Source: Symbiodinium natans
Lineage: Eukaryota > Sar > Dinophyceae > Suessiales > Symbiodiniaceae
Length of the DNA stretch: 62,000 nucleotides
Direction: 5' to 3'
NCBI GenBank assembly: GCA_905221605.1
Contig: CAJNDS010002191.1
Span: 1,142,453 to 1,204,452 of the forward strand
A program made the position numbers and the translations under genes. This document shows, in pieces, positions 51,355 through 61,770 of this stretch. Within the stretch, counting starts at the first letter, position 1. Every line of letters starts with the position of its first letter. The notes under the pieces are model-generated. The model was given only the letters and a program-made list of their open reading frames with translations. It made no database searches and was not told where the DNA came from.

Positions 51355-54300
51355 TGTGTGTCTGTGTGTCTGTGTGCCTGTGTGTCTGTGTGTCTGTGTG
51401 CCTGTGTGCCTGTGTGTCTGTGTGTCTGTGTGTCTGTGTGTCTGTGTGTCTGTGTGTCTGTGTGTCTGTGTGTCTGTGTGTCTGTGTGTGTGTGCAGTGC
51501 CCATATATAATTATAAGTATAAATAAAATATAAATATAAATGCGACATATATTTATATACAAATACAAATATACATAAATTAAATACATTAAGTAAATAC
51601 AAAACAAATAAATAAGTAAATACATGTATATATATATATATATATACATACAGCAGAGATCGCAACGGGACAGCTTGCTGCGCCAGCATCGCGCGCGGTC
51701 ACCATCGATGAGACTAGCTGTTCTCTCGGATGACAAGGCGACCTTGGTGTTTATGACAGGGCTTTCTTCAGTGTTGCTGCCACTTCCTTGCCTGCGTGAA
51801 CCTGCCCATCACTCCACCTTGAGCTGCTCTTGTGCGACTCTTGTACACTTCCAATTCCTTGAGCCAATAACTTTGCCGACCCTTCTCTCCAAAAGAAAGC
51901 TCGCGCAAAAGAAAGGTCGGGGCGCTGCGAAAAGTCGTGGTCTTCCGGGCGCTGGCACCCGACCAGCTCCACAGGCTCGCAGAGGCGCTGGAGGCCACCC
52001 GGAGAGGGAGAGGGCTCTTCCGAGTAGCTGGGCTGCTTCTTAGGTAAGGATTGGGGGGAGTGAGATACCCCAAAATACTCCCTGAAAAGGTAAATAAATA
52101 AATAAATAAATAAATAAATATATGGTACCCCCCCCCATATGCCCACACTTTTTCCTCTCAGGTGCCATGGTAGGGTTTAGAGGCTTAGGATTTCGAAGCC
52201 TCCGAGGGCAGCGAGCACGAAAGCGCTCTACTGTACCAATGTTTTAGGCCCAGAAGAGCAAAAACGCTGTCCCAAAAAAACCAATCTTTTTAAGCAAAAA
52301 CAAGCAAAAATGCCGTACTGTCCCAAAAAAACCAAAAAAACCAAAGTTTGGAGACCTCCAGGCCCTGGAGGAGCCCAAGGTCTCCAAACTTTGGTTTTTT
52401 TGGTTTTTTTGGGACAGTACAGCATTTTTGCACTTTTTGCCTTAAAAAGATTGGTTTTTTTGGGACAGTACAGCACTTTCGAGGCCTGGGACTGCAAAAA
52501 CGCTGCAGTGTCCCAAAAAAACCAATCTTTGTAAGCCAAAACAAGCAAAAATGCCGTACTGTCCCAAAAAAACCAAAAAAACCAAAGTTTGGAGACCTCC
52601 AGGCCCTGAAGGAGCCCAAGGTCTCCAAACTTTGGTTTTTTTGGTTTTTTTGGGACAGTACAGCATTTTTGCACTTTTTGCCTTGAAAAGATTGGTTTTT
52701 TTGGGACAGTACAGCACTTTCGAGGCCTGGGACTGCAAAAACGCTGTACTGTCCCAAAAAAACCAATCTTTGTAAGCCAAAACAAGCAAAAATGCCGTAC
52801 TGTCCCAAAAAAACCAAAAAAACCAAAGTTTGGAGACCTCCAGGCCCTGAAGGAGCCCAAGGTCTCCAAACTTTGGTTTTTTTGGGTTTCTTTGGGACAG
52901 TACAGCATTTTTGCACTTCTTGCCTTAAAAAGATTGGTTTTTTTGGGACAGTACAGCACTTTCGAGGCCTGGGACTGCAAAAACGCTGCACTGTTCCAAA
53001 AAAACCAATCTTGGTAAGCCAAAACAAGCAAAAATGCCGTACTGTCCCAAAAAAACCAAAAAAACCAAAGTTTGGAGACCTCCAGGCCCTGAAGGAGCCC
53101 AAGGTCTCCAAACTTTGTTTTTTTTTGGTTTTTTTGGGACAGTACAGCATTTTTGCACTTCTTGCCTTGAAAAGATTGGTTTTTTTGGGACAGTACAGCA
53201 CTTTCGAGGCCTGAAACTGCAAAAACGCTGTACTGTCCCAAAAAAACCAATCTGTTAAGCCGATTCATATTATTTTATACAGGAGTCGGATTGGTTCCTA
53301 TTTATTTAGCAAGGTTCCTTCTCATTTTAAAAGGCTTCCTATGAATTATAACCGGTTCTTTTCAATTTGGTAAGGGTTCCTATTCATTTTCATAGGCTTC
53401 CTATTAACTTTCACCGGTTCCGAAATAATATTGGCAGGATTCCTATGAGTCAATAGAGGATTCCTATTTATTTTTATAGGATTCCAATAAAGTTTCATAG
53501 GGTTCCTAATTCTTTTAATAAGGCTCCTACTCATGTAATCAAATTCCTATCAAGTTTAATCAGATGCTTATTCATGTTAATGGGATTCGTATTTATTTTA
53601 ATAGGGATCTCATTCGTTTGAAAGGGATACCGATTGGTTTAGGCTCATATTAATTTTAGTAGGATTCCTACTATTTAGGGGTTCACACTTGTTTTTTATA
53701 GGAGTCCCATTGGTTCCTATTAATTTTAGTAGGGGCCCTCTTCAGTTTATTAGGATTGCTATCAAGTATAATTCGGTTCTACTTTTTCTAGGGTTCCTAT
53801 GGATTGAAATAGAGGATTCCTGTTTGTCTGCGTATAAGATCCCAATACATTTCCATAGTTTGCCGAATTATTTTAATAAGGCTCCTACAAATGTAATATG
53901 ATTCCTATCAATTTTAAATAGGATTCTGTCATTTGAAGAGGGTTCCCATAGAATTTAATAGAATTAAGGGTTCTCATTCCTATTAATGGGTTTCCTTTTC
54001 ATTTTTATAAGATTCCTATTGAAACAAGATGAATCCTATGAACCCAATTTAATTTGATAGGAACGCTATTCACATGCATAGGATTTCTATTTAAACTCAT
54101 AGCATGCAATCCACAATCTCGAGCAAATTGTTCAGGTCACTTCTGCTGGAGTTTTATGGGAGTTCCTCCCCGCTTTAAAAACCACCGCGGGTGGCGGAAC
54201 GTAGTATTTTTGTCTGGAAACCATGCTGAAGCGTGGGCGCATGGGGGGGGGGTAGCAAATATATATATATATATCATGCCCTACTAAGAATCAGAGGGAT

Positions 54301-57300
54301 AAACGGGCTCCTACAAAGGGTCCTGGCCGTTGGTTACTTTTGGGGCACGACGGCAGGAAGCCGGAAGAACGAATAAGAGGGGCTTTAGCAGAACTTTATT
54401 TCGCGTTGACGTATGGAAGTCTGTGTGGGGTCTTCCGAAACTGGGGCGGTTGCCTCCGCGACAGTTCTGCTGCTGATGTTTTATTCCCGAAAGCATCGCG
54501 AAGGGTTCTTCCGTGCGGAGCCCTCTGACCCAACAACATAGACTGAAGTGCATAGAGTGAAGTGCACAGAGTGAAGTGCAAAGAGTGAAGTACACAGAGT
54601 CAAGTGCATAGAGTGAAGTGCACAGAGTGAAGTGCAAAGAGTCAAGTGCATAGAGTGAAGTGCATAGAGTGAAGTGCATAGAGTGAAGTGCACGGAGTGA
54701 AGTGCATAGAGTCAAGTGCATTTCTATTACTGCAAGTCTATTACTCTTTCTAATTAAAATTACTCTTTCTAAGGCGGCGGGCTGGGTTGACATCGCCAAT
54801 CGGGATTGCAACCCTCTGCGGGTTTCGGCGTGGTCGCGGTGCTAAAACCGTCGTTTTTTTACGTTTCTTTCTGGCCGCGGACAACCCTCTGCGGGTTTCG
54901 GCGTGGTCGCGGTGCTAAAACCGTCGTTTTTTTACGTTTCTTTCTGGCCGCGGACAACCCTCTGCGGGTTTCGGCGTGGTCGCGGTGCTAAAACCGTCGT
55001 TTTTTTACGTTTCTTTCTGGCCGCGGACAACCCTCTGCGGGTTTCGGCGTGGTCGCGGTGCCAAAACCGTCGTTTTTTTACGTTTCTTTGTGTCCGCGGA
55101 CAACCCTCTGCGGGTTTCGGCGTGGTCGCGGTGCTAAAACCATCGTTTTTTTTTACATTTCTATCTGGCCGCGGACAACCCTCTGCGGGTAATCGCCGGG
55201 TCGCGGTGCAAAAACCGTCGTGTTTGGTACTTGTTTTCGTGGGCGCAGACAACCCTCTGCGGGTTTCGGCGTTGGCGCGGTGCCAAAACCGTCGTGTTTT
55301 TGCGTTTTTTGACATACAAACGTAACCCCTCCAACGGGTTTCGGCGTTGGCGCGGTGCCAAAACCATCGTGTTTTTGCATTTCTTGACATGCAACCGTAA
55401 CCCCTCTGCGGGTTTTCGCGTGGTCGCGGTGCGAAAACCGTAGTGTTTTTGCGTTTTTTTGTCGACTTGTGTAGTACAGACGTAGTACGCCGGGGACTTC
55501 CGTGGCTGGAAAATCGAGTTTTGTAGTAAAAATGTAGTACGCCGGGGACGCCCGGAGCTTCCGTGGCTGGAAAGTCGACTTTTGTAGTACAAACGTAGAA
55601 CACTGACGGCTCTCACGTTAGATAGTCTTTTCTTGCATGGCTTCGCACGGATAAGACTTATTAAGACTTCCTGGAAGGCGCGCTGGACTATGAGCTTGGA
55701 CTTCAGAGCGACTGCCGATGATGCTCATGGCTGACGGCTCTCGCGTCGAATGCTTTTTGCTTTTTTCTCTTTTCTTTCATGGCTTCGCGTGGATTGGACG
55801 TGCGCAGTCGAGTCGGGTGCAGACAAGTGAAGTTCATACAGTTGCTCAAGTGCAATAAGTTTAACAAATGTCGAGTTCAAGTCCGTTAACTCCGCTAACC
55901 TCAGATGTAGTGAAGGCCGATGAAGTGTATACAGTTAACCACAAGTGCATGGCATTCAACGGCACACACTTGAATGCCATGCAGTTCCAGTGCATACACG
56001 TCCACTAGACTAGTGCAGTGTACAAGTGACTATACAACCATGTAAGTGCATACATTTCTCCAAGTGCATACACTTCGAGTGCAAAGAGTCAACTGCATGG
56101 AGTCAACGCACGGCAAATCGATGCTTTCGGGCCATCCCTCTTCTAGTTGTTGGTTCCCTTCATGCTGCTTTGGGAATCTGTCGCCTTGACGAGTAGGATG
56201 GGCGCCGGGCCACTCGCCAGGTCATCAAGATGAAGCCCGGTGATATGGTCTTCAACCAGGGTGGCTCGGCTATGGCTTGGCTGGCCCCTGCATGAACACT
56301 GAGTGCTGCAACTGCTGTGGTCATTCCGAAGGTGAACCTGGTCAGGAGTTCTACATCATCCATACAGGATTGCTAGAGGTGCAACTCGCGCATATACCAG
56401 ACATAACCGCAAAGCATTTATCTGTCAGAGAGAGAGAGAGAGAGAGAGAGATAGATTGTGCGAGAGAGAGAGGGGCAGAGAGCGTGAGCGAGTTTACTCG
56501 GTGATGCTTATGTACCAGGCTCCCGGAATTCTCACGCGGCCGAGCAACGTAAGACATCCAGGGCGCGGAAGGTAACCGGTTGTAACAGGGTGGAGGGGAG
56601 GGGAAATTCTGCCCGCATAGATGTCTTCAGTCTCAGTCGCCACCTGGACTGTGGGCAAGCTGGGCACGCTTCGTCGGGGGGGGGGGTGGGGCCGCTCCCC
56701 TCAAGCCCCGTAGAAGAACAGAGAGAGCGAGAGAAAGAGTGAGAGAGGGAGAGAGGGAGAAAGGGAGAAAGGGAGAGACCCACGGGGACATAGCCTCCGG
56801 CGCGCCAACCAAGTGCGTGGAGGTTCGTCTTCCAAGCCTGAATGAAAGAAAGAGAAAGACGACACGGACTCGCCACGCAAGCACCCGGCGGCCCCTTCGG
56901 GGGCCAAGCGTGCAGGAAGGAAGCAAGGTAGGTAGGAAGGCAGGAAGGATTGTAGTTCCAAAATGCACAGTTCCGAGAAGGGGTGCGCACCGCGCAGGGG
57001 TCACTCAGTCACTCCGCTAAGCCCCGTGAAAGAAAGCAAAGAAGGAAAGAAAGAAACAAAGGAGGGAGAGGGAGAGGTGTCCATAGCCAACCCCCGCTGT
57101 GAGCACCACGACGCTGCCACGAGAGGCTCGACCCGGTCCGGTCCAGCCGCCCATCCCCCTTTCAGTAGGCGCAACACAGGCATTGTGGCGGCGGTACCTT
57201 TTCCGATTGCCCGCCCTGAAGGCAGACCTTTCTCGAACCTTTGCATCCCCCGGGAGGGCGGGGGGGGGGGGGGGGGGGGGGGGGTGGATGGGGGGCTGGG

Positions 57301-60300
57301 GGTGTGCATAGGCGACGTATGGCGACGGTAATCGGTGGTAGCCCTGAGGACCACAAGAACCGTGCTGGAAGGAACAATCCAAATCGATGTCGCAGAAAGA
57401 CTCATTGGAAGCCTGAATGTTTGGCACAGGAAGGTAGGGAAATTTGGGGGCATGAATGTCCCAAGCCGTTACCCTTATATCGCACCCACCAAAACACAGT
57501 AAGGGGGCTTCATGCCTTCAGTTTGACCGCGCCTGCATGTGGGTTGGGGCCTCCGGCCCCCATGCCCCAAGAAGAAAGAGACTGGAGATGTGGGTGCAGT
57601 TATTCATGGACGCACGAAGCACTGTCGTTTGACTCAGATTCGGGTGCGCTTGCGAATGTGATGCCAGGTTTCCATAGACGGTCGGAAAGTGCGCACGCTG
57701 GGCATGGGAGACTATGTTGGCCGCATGCTTAGTACGCATGCATCGTGCTCTTCGTACCACAAGCTGAGAATCCTGAAGCCGCATTTAAGCAAGGTGAGAG
57801 AGCGCTGCTCTTTCATGGTCCCCGCACAGCAACGGTCAAAGTCGTAGAGGCCGTGAGACTTCTTTCGCGACACCCTCTGTGGTTGAACAACATGACACAG
57901 GACTGTGAGCTTTGGATGATGGGCTTCGATGACTTCAATCAGGCGAAACTTCTTAGTTAATGCGAGCCTCTCAGTACCTGCGGTGGTCAAAGTTCAGCAG
58001 CTCTGCCCACCAGGCCGTGCAGGGTCCAATCCTGGAGTACATGAAGGCGAAATTGCAAGCCATGCAAACGTAGAGCCTCCCCTGACCATAGCTCGCGGGT
58101 GCGCGCGCCCGAATGAACAAAAACCAGGCACGCATCGCCCTGCAGAACACCAAGATCGACCTAGAGTCGCCATCTTGGGAGATGCCAAGTAGCGGTCAGT
58201 TCATCCAAACCGAGCCAGTACTCTAATTATAGTGGCAATAAGCTTGCTTTTGTTGCTCTCGTGTGTGCGTGCGCCGAGTTCCCTGACGTGCCTGCGCGTG
58301 ATCGGGAGAGGAGGATTTGGAGTTGTCAAGATGGCCGGCAGCCCAGCATGCACACGCGCACACACAGTCTTTTTAGTAGCCAATCGAGCAGATCGAGATC
58401 ACGGTTGCCCAGGTTCAGTCCAAGACCAGCGACACCAGGCTTGTAATATCTTGTCATGTGTCGTTGAGGCCGACTTCGAAACCATTCGTTCTCTGCGCTG
58501 CGCAGGTATGCTCTAAAATGCGTTAGCAAGAAGCAAGCTGCCGCGTGCTCATTTTGTTTCAGCGGCATCAGGACGCGCATCGCCAACTGTGAGGTGAAGA
58601 AAAGTCAGTGAACGGACAAAGTTGTGAATGCGACTCTGTCTTCTGACAGCCTACGGGAATTTGACTGTACCAAGGTTGAGCAAAAGCAGCAAAAAGCGCT
58701 TGCGCACGAGCGAAACATCCTGGCAGAACTGGACAGGGATGCGTGATGCTGGTGGCACTGGCACTCAAATTTGGCCATCGCAAGGCAGGCAGAAAGGGCC
58801 TGTTTTGTGCAGAGCTTGGTTCTCGTGCGAGGACCACCCCTTCATCATCAAGTTCGTGCGGTCCTTCAATAGCTCAATGCTCAGCTTGACTTGTCAGGCT
58901 GTGGTGAGGGAAAACTCGCGAACTTTGACAGGTGCTCGACACGTGTACTTCCTCACAGAGCTTGCAGCGGCCTTAGATACTCAGGTGGCCTTGATCTGTG
59001 AGTTCACGGCAATAAGGGACCCTTACAATGGACTCCCAAAATAGTAGGATTCCCTTATCATAAGGACCCCAAGAAGGTACCTCCGAATTTCGGAAACCGC
59101 CATGTGAGTTTGATCTTATGTTCTGTCCGGTGAGGTCACAGGAGGAGAGCTGCTGGATGCCTTGGACGCCTTAGGCAAGCCGGGACAAAGTGGAGAACTC
59201 TTGGCCCAAGGGCCACCCCAGGGGTCCTCACTTGATGCACACATGAGTGCATGAGTGCAGACATGAGTGCAGAGATGAGAGGCCTTCTTCAAGCGCCACA
59301 GGCCAGATGAAAACGATATGAAAAGATGACGAAGTTTCCTAAGGGTTGCACACGTCGCGCTGCTAGGCCCAGTTCTACTCTGCGTCGATCATCCTGGCTT
59401 TGGAGCTTGGCACTCTGTGTGACTCACCCTGTGACGTGCTTTTTGAGTAACGCTGGCGCACGCTCGGCCGAGGTTCTTGCATGAACGCAGAATAGCATAT
59501 CTTGATTTGAAAGGCCGGTGTAGCATATCGAGGCTGTGCGAGTGGACCATGCTTCCTGTCAATTCTTCTTTGCAGGGGAGAACTGCCTCATTGATCAGCA
59601 CGGCTACCTGAAGATAATCGACTTCGGAGTAGCTGAGCGGGTGCATGGGGCATGTGGATGGAGCTTTGTCTTTCATTCACCAAGCCAAAAAGTGATGGCC
59701 CTGCCAGATCACTGATGGTCGAATTTATGCCGTCTGGGCCTCCAGCAGCAGTTTCCTTCTCACGCACTTCACCACGCGAACCTCGAAGCCAGGCTTGTCC
59801 AATTGGGTGCCCAGCCATGCCAAGGTGAAGGGGACGCCGCTTTTCATGGCGCCCGAGGCCACCGGATCGCACGGGCTCGGACACCTTCCGGTCGTCCCTG
59901 TTCCTATGGCATGTCTGAATGCAGGGCTCAGAAGCCGCAAACACAAGCTGTTGCTACGCTGCGCGTATGAGCTGTGCAGGTAATCCTTGGAAAAGGCCTT
60001 GACCTCAGTTGGTGCATGTATGGCAGAGATACCTGAAGGTTTGCATCTTACACCGTGAGAAGGCATACAGTAAGCTGAGCCAGGGAGCGCTACTACATGC
60101 ATTTGTACGATGTTGCGCAGTATAGTCTCGCAGTTTACATACTTCCTGGAATTGTATTCGGCCTTCGACACCTCAGCTGTTCCTGCCTTGTTACGTGGAC
60201 TGAAGCAGCCTGCTGAGGCTACACCACCTCAGCTGACCTCTGGAGTCTTGGCGTTTGCCTCTTTGCCGCCTGGGCATGTTTGCCGAGATCTTGACAGGGT

Positions 60301-61720
60301 TGTGCTTGCTGGTTTGGGCCCTTGTGAAGCAAGCATATAGCCCTTCTGTCCAGCTGTTTGCCTGAATTGGGGGGTGGGCGCAGTCCGGGGAGGTTGACGG
60401 TATATCGTTTTCGGCATATCGTTTTCGAAGCCAGTTCGTGCAGCCACGACCGTCCAAAGCCTTGCCTTCAATTGCCATTGAAACCCATAATTCACCAGTT
60501 GACCTGGGTTCTGTCTTGGCTAAGCCATTTGTCCGTCTGCGTGTGGGAGGCATCACAATTTCAGCATGTGACTGGTTGTCCATTTTCCCACAGCTTCAGC
60601 TCGGGTCGTGATTTTAACTCAAGTACAGACCTGCGACAAGAACTTGCATCGGTAAAAGATGGCATCTTCGGCACCGTCAGTAAAGCACTCGCCTCATACG
60701 CGGACGCACAGCTGTAAGCTTAAAGGGATGTTAGAGGGATGTTAGGGACACCCTAAACTTTACCCTAAACCCTAAACCCTAAAAAAGCAACCCTAAACCC
60801 TAAACCCTAAAACCTATGGTGGCGAAACCCTAAACCGATGTTAGGGGCATTTAGGAACCCTTGTGGCAGCGCTGGCACCCTCATGGGCTTGGAGCCCGGC
60901 ATGGCCAGGACTTCATGGTCGGCTCGTTCCCTTTTGGAGACGATCAGGCGAGCAACGCCGAGGCCACAAAGGATTCCCGTAGCCCCTTTCATGACCCTTT
61001 CGCATGACCCTTTCACATGATCCTTTCATGAAGTAGTGACGCCAAGATCTAGCTCTTCGACCTTAGCATTTGGTGGATGTTGGCACCTGTCAGATCTTCA
61101 AAGCCGTCCTCAAGGCGCCACTGAAGTTCCCGAAATGGCTCGGCGTGCACGAGAAGGCCAAGCATGCCTGGAATACTGAGGGTGGGGGTCACCACCCACT
61201 GCATCCTGCCGCCAGGATGCCAAGGAGCTCATGAAGGCTCTGCTGCCGGGGCCTCGCCTTGTGTGCATCCTGCTGGCGTGGCATTGCAATTGTGGGTCCT
61301 CGTGGCTCCCTGTTGACCCTGGAGCCCCGTCGCACGTACATGGGGCTCTTTCCAGGATACCTGGGGTGCAGATGTCAGAAAAAAGGCTGATCAATCTGGA
61401 TTCGTATAGAGGCTAGTTGCAGAGATGCTACGGCTATGATGCCGTGCATGGTGCCTGCGTTTGCTGGTGCCTAATGCTGGCAGTTGGTCCAGTGTGGCTG
61501 CCGGACTGCATAAAGCAAACTTGCGAGTGCATCGCAACGCTTTGGAACGAAAAAACCCCAAACCCCAAACCCCAAACCCTAAACCCTAAACCGCAGCTTT
61601 GGCCAGTCGGGTGGCAAAAAAAACCGCGCCGAGGTGCAGGGATCCTGCCAAGCGCCTTGGGGCCGGGCAGCGGGGCTACGAAGAGCTGAAGGACAAGGGG
61701 GGAAGACGCTTCGACTTCTG
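46610..61720 (+). CDS. PKG: cGMP-dependent protein kinase (PKG), four CNB regions plus AGC kinase, at least 33 exons
   Basis: CNB-A: 46610-46688 YFKDVDQETLQKLIAAMEA; 47062-47101 VFRFPDGTQVSRQ; 47409-47454 THFFIVSKGTLVVL; 47511-47542 NGETKSEITT; 47658 AAFGENVILMSGAQDATIQA. CNB-B: about 48570 EIYLNLVASQLV; 48676-48729 VNVLGFENGATILEAGQK; 48792-48827 ESADLHIVLQGQ; about 49020 GGAFGPREN; about 49300 FEVQTLVLDKTLLEQM. CNB-C, degenerate or incompletely read: about 50196 VIDMQPGMSIER. CNB-D: 51916-51993 FRALAPDQLHRLAEALE; 56221-56260 VIKMKPGDMVFNQ; 56332 EPGQEFYIIHTGLLEV; ending 57719 LGMGDYV; 57794-57852 GERALLFHGPRTATVKVVEA; 57901-57942 DCELWMMGFDDFNQ; 58023-58058 GPILEYMKAKLQ. The kinase follows. 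Phases agree across most joins. The order matches alveolate PKGs (A, B, degenerate C, high-affinity D). The 5' end and C-terminal tail are not seen. Confidence 0.85.
51319..51494. repeat. (TG)n followed by TGTGTGTC/TGTGTGCC octamer array
   Basis: About 33 bp of pure TG is followed by about 17 octamers in which only one C/T position varies. It lies in a PKG intron near the CNB-C region. Open frames through it on either strand are repeat artefacts. Confidence 0.9.
52245..53255. repeat. Self-complementary 241-bp satellite, four copies
   Basis: GCCGTACTG recurs at 52312, 52553, 52794 and 53036, a 241/241/242-bp period. Each unit holds two inverted repeats. A long-arm hairpin (TGTCCCAAAAAAACC..GTTTGGAGACCT and its complement, loop about 20 bp) is followed by a second stem, GATTGGTTTTTTTGGGACAG plus six more bases, with its complement 25-30 bp later. 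Nearly every base of the unit can pair within the unit. Because of this, both strands give long similar open frames, which I do not treat as coding. Confidence 0.9.
53260..54110. repeat. AT-rich degenerate repeat field (GGATTCCTAT-type)
   Basis: Words like GGATTCCTATT, GGTTCCTAT and GGCTCCTA followed by AATTTTAATAG recur about every 25-30 bp for 850 bp. Base composition drops sharply to AT-rich compared with all neighbouring DNA. The boundary with the satellite is abrupt. Confidence 0.7.
54542..54722. repeat. 14-bp tandem array (GAAGTGCATAGAGT), about 13 copies
   Basis: The variable positions are T/C/A at the third base from the core and GAAG versus CAAG. Related words (AAGTGCATACA) recur at lower density at 55820-56095, suggesting an older, decayed extension. 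Confidence 0.85.
54809..55460. repeat. 73-bp tandem array, about nine copies
   Basis: CAACCCTCTGCGGGTTTCGG starts copies at 54809, 54882, 54955, 55028 and onward. The later copies are more diverged (GTTGGCGCGGTGCC variant). A T7-8 tract lies mid-unit. After 55460 two shorter partial copies of another unit (GACTTGTGTAGTACA.., about 70 bp) follow to 55600. Confidence 0.85.
55946..55983. repeat. Perfect inverted repeat, 14-bp arms, 10-bp loop
   Basis: TGCATGGCATTCAA at 55946-55959 is exactly complementary to 55970-55983. It sits in the decayed 14-bp-array zone of the PKG intron. Confidence 0.85.
56427..57285. repeat. GA-rich microsatellites and long G tracts in a PKG intron
   Basis: (GA)n lies at 56427-56480 and again at about 56720-56775. 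Poly-G runs lie at about 56677-56690 and 57258-57285 (about 28 bases, one of the longest in the window). No coding exon is supported here. Confidence 0.8.
58146..61720 (+). CDS. PKG: PKG catalytic-domain exons (detail of the PKG gene)
   Basis: 58146-58165 is a 20-bp microexon (NTKIDL). 58279: LTCLRVIGRGGFGVV (Gly loop). 58506: YALKCVSKKQ (VAIK Lys). 58675-58731: EQKQQKALAHERNILAEL joins DHPFIIKFVRSFN at 58832 through a GA-AG intron. 58932-58963: ARHVYFLTEL. About 59142: GGELLDALDALG. 59367-59404: QFYSASIILALE. 59473-59513: FLHERRIAYLDLK. 59576 to about 59640: GENCLIDQHGYLKIIDFGVA. 59825-59879: KGTPLFMAPEATGSHGL. 60233: DLWSLGVCLF. 61094-61144: FKAVLKAPLKFPKWLG. 61216: DAKELMKALL. 61640-61720: DPAKRLGAGQRGYEELK. 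Catalytic Asp, VAIK Lys, DFG and APE are all kept. The catalytic-loop Arg of YRDLK is Leu, and the following Pro is Gly at a splice join. Exons for the subdomain IX-X linker (60.3-61.09 kb) are unclear. Confidence 0.8.
59029..59098. repeat. Dispersed repeat, copy B
   Basis: ATGGACTCCCAAAATAGTAG.. aligns along its length with 43609-43682. It lies in a PKG intron between kinase subdomains. Confidence 0.7.
60745..60835. repeat. Interstitial telomere-type CCCTAAA tract
   Basis: Eight or so CCCTAAA words, some perfect tandem (CCCTAAACCCTAAACCCTAAA twice interrupted), lie within a PKG intron. Confidence 0.85.
61555..61592. repeat. Interstitial telomere-type tract (CCCCAAA to CCCTAAA)
   Basis: Three CCCCAAA units switch to CCCTAAA units, about 50 bp before the last PKG exon seen. 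Confidence 0.85.
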
Positions 61721-61770
61721 GTTTAGGGTTTAGGGATGTTTAGGGATGTTTAGGGTTTAAAGCTCTCAAA
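61721..61770. repeat. Interstitial TTTAGGG tract overlapping a 5' splice site
   Basis: GTTTAGGGTTTAGGG starts exactly at the inferred donor of exon 61640-61720. The orientation is opposite to the tracts at 60.75 and 61.56 kb. Confidence 0.7.

Larger units (their letters stand above)
51994..56220 (+). other. 4.2-kb GC-AG intron of PKG packed with five repeat arrays
   Basis: The exon ending 51993 (..LAEALE) and the exon starting 56221 (VIKMKPGD..) join in phase 0 inside one CNB domain. The intron starts GCCACC and ends GCCAG. It contains an (AATA)n tract (52090-52122), the 241-bp satellite, an AT-rich degenerate array, a 14-bp array and a 73-bp array, with almost no unique sequence. Confidence 0.75.

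Noticed and set aside
52228-53268. Long open frames on both strands (up to 346 codons on -)
   Set aside because: They lie wholly in the self-complementary 241-bp satellite; the same peptide pattern repeats on both strands because the unit is palindromic.
57001-57453. Proline-rich - strand frames
   Set aside because: They run through the poly-G tract and GA repeats.
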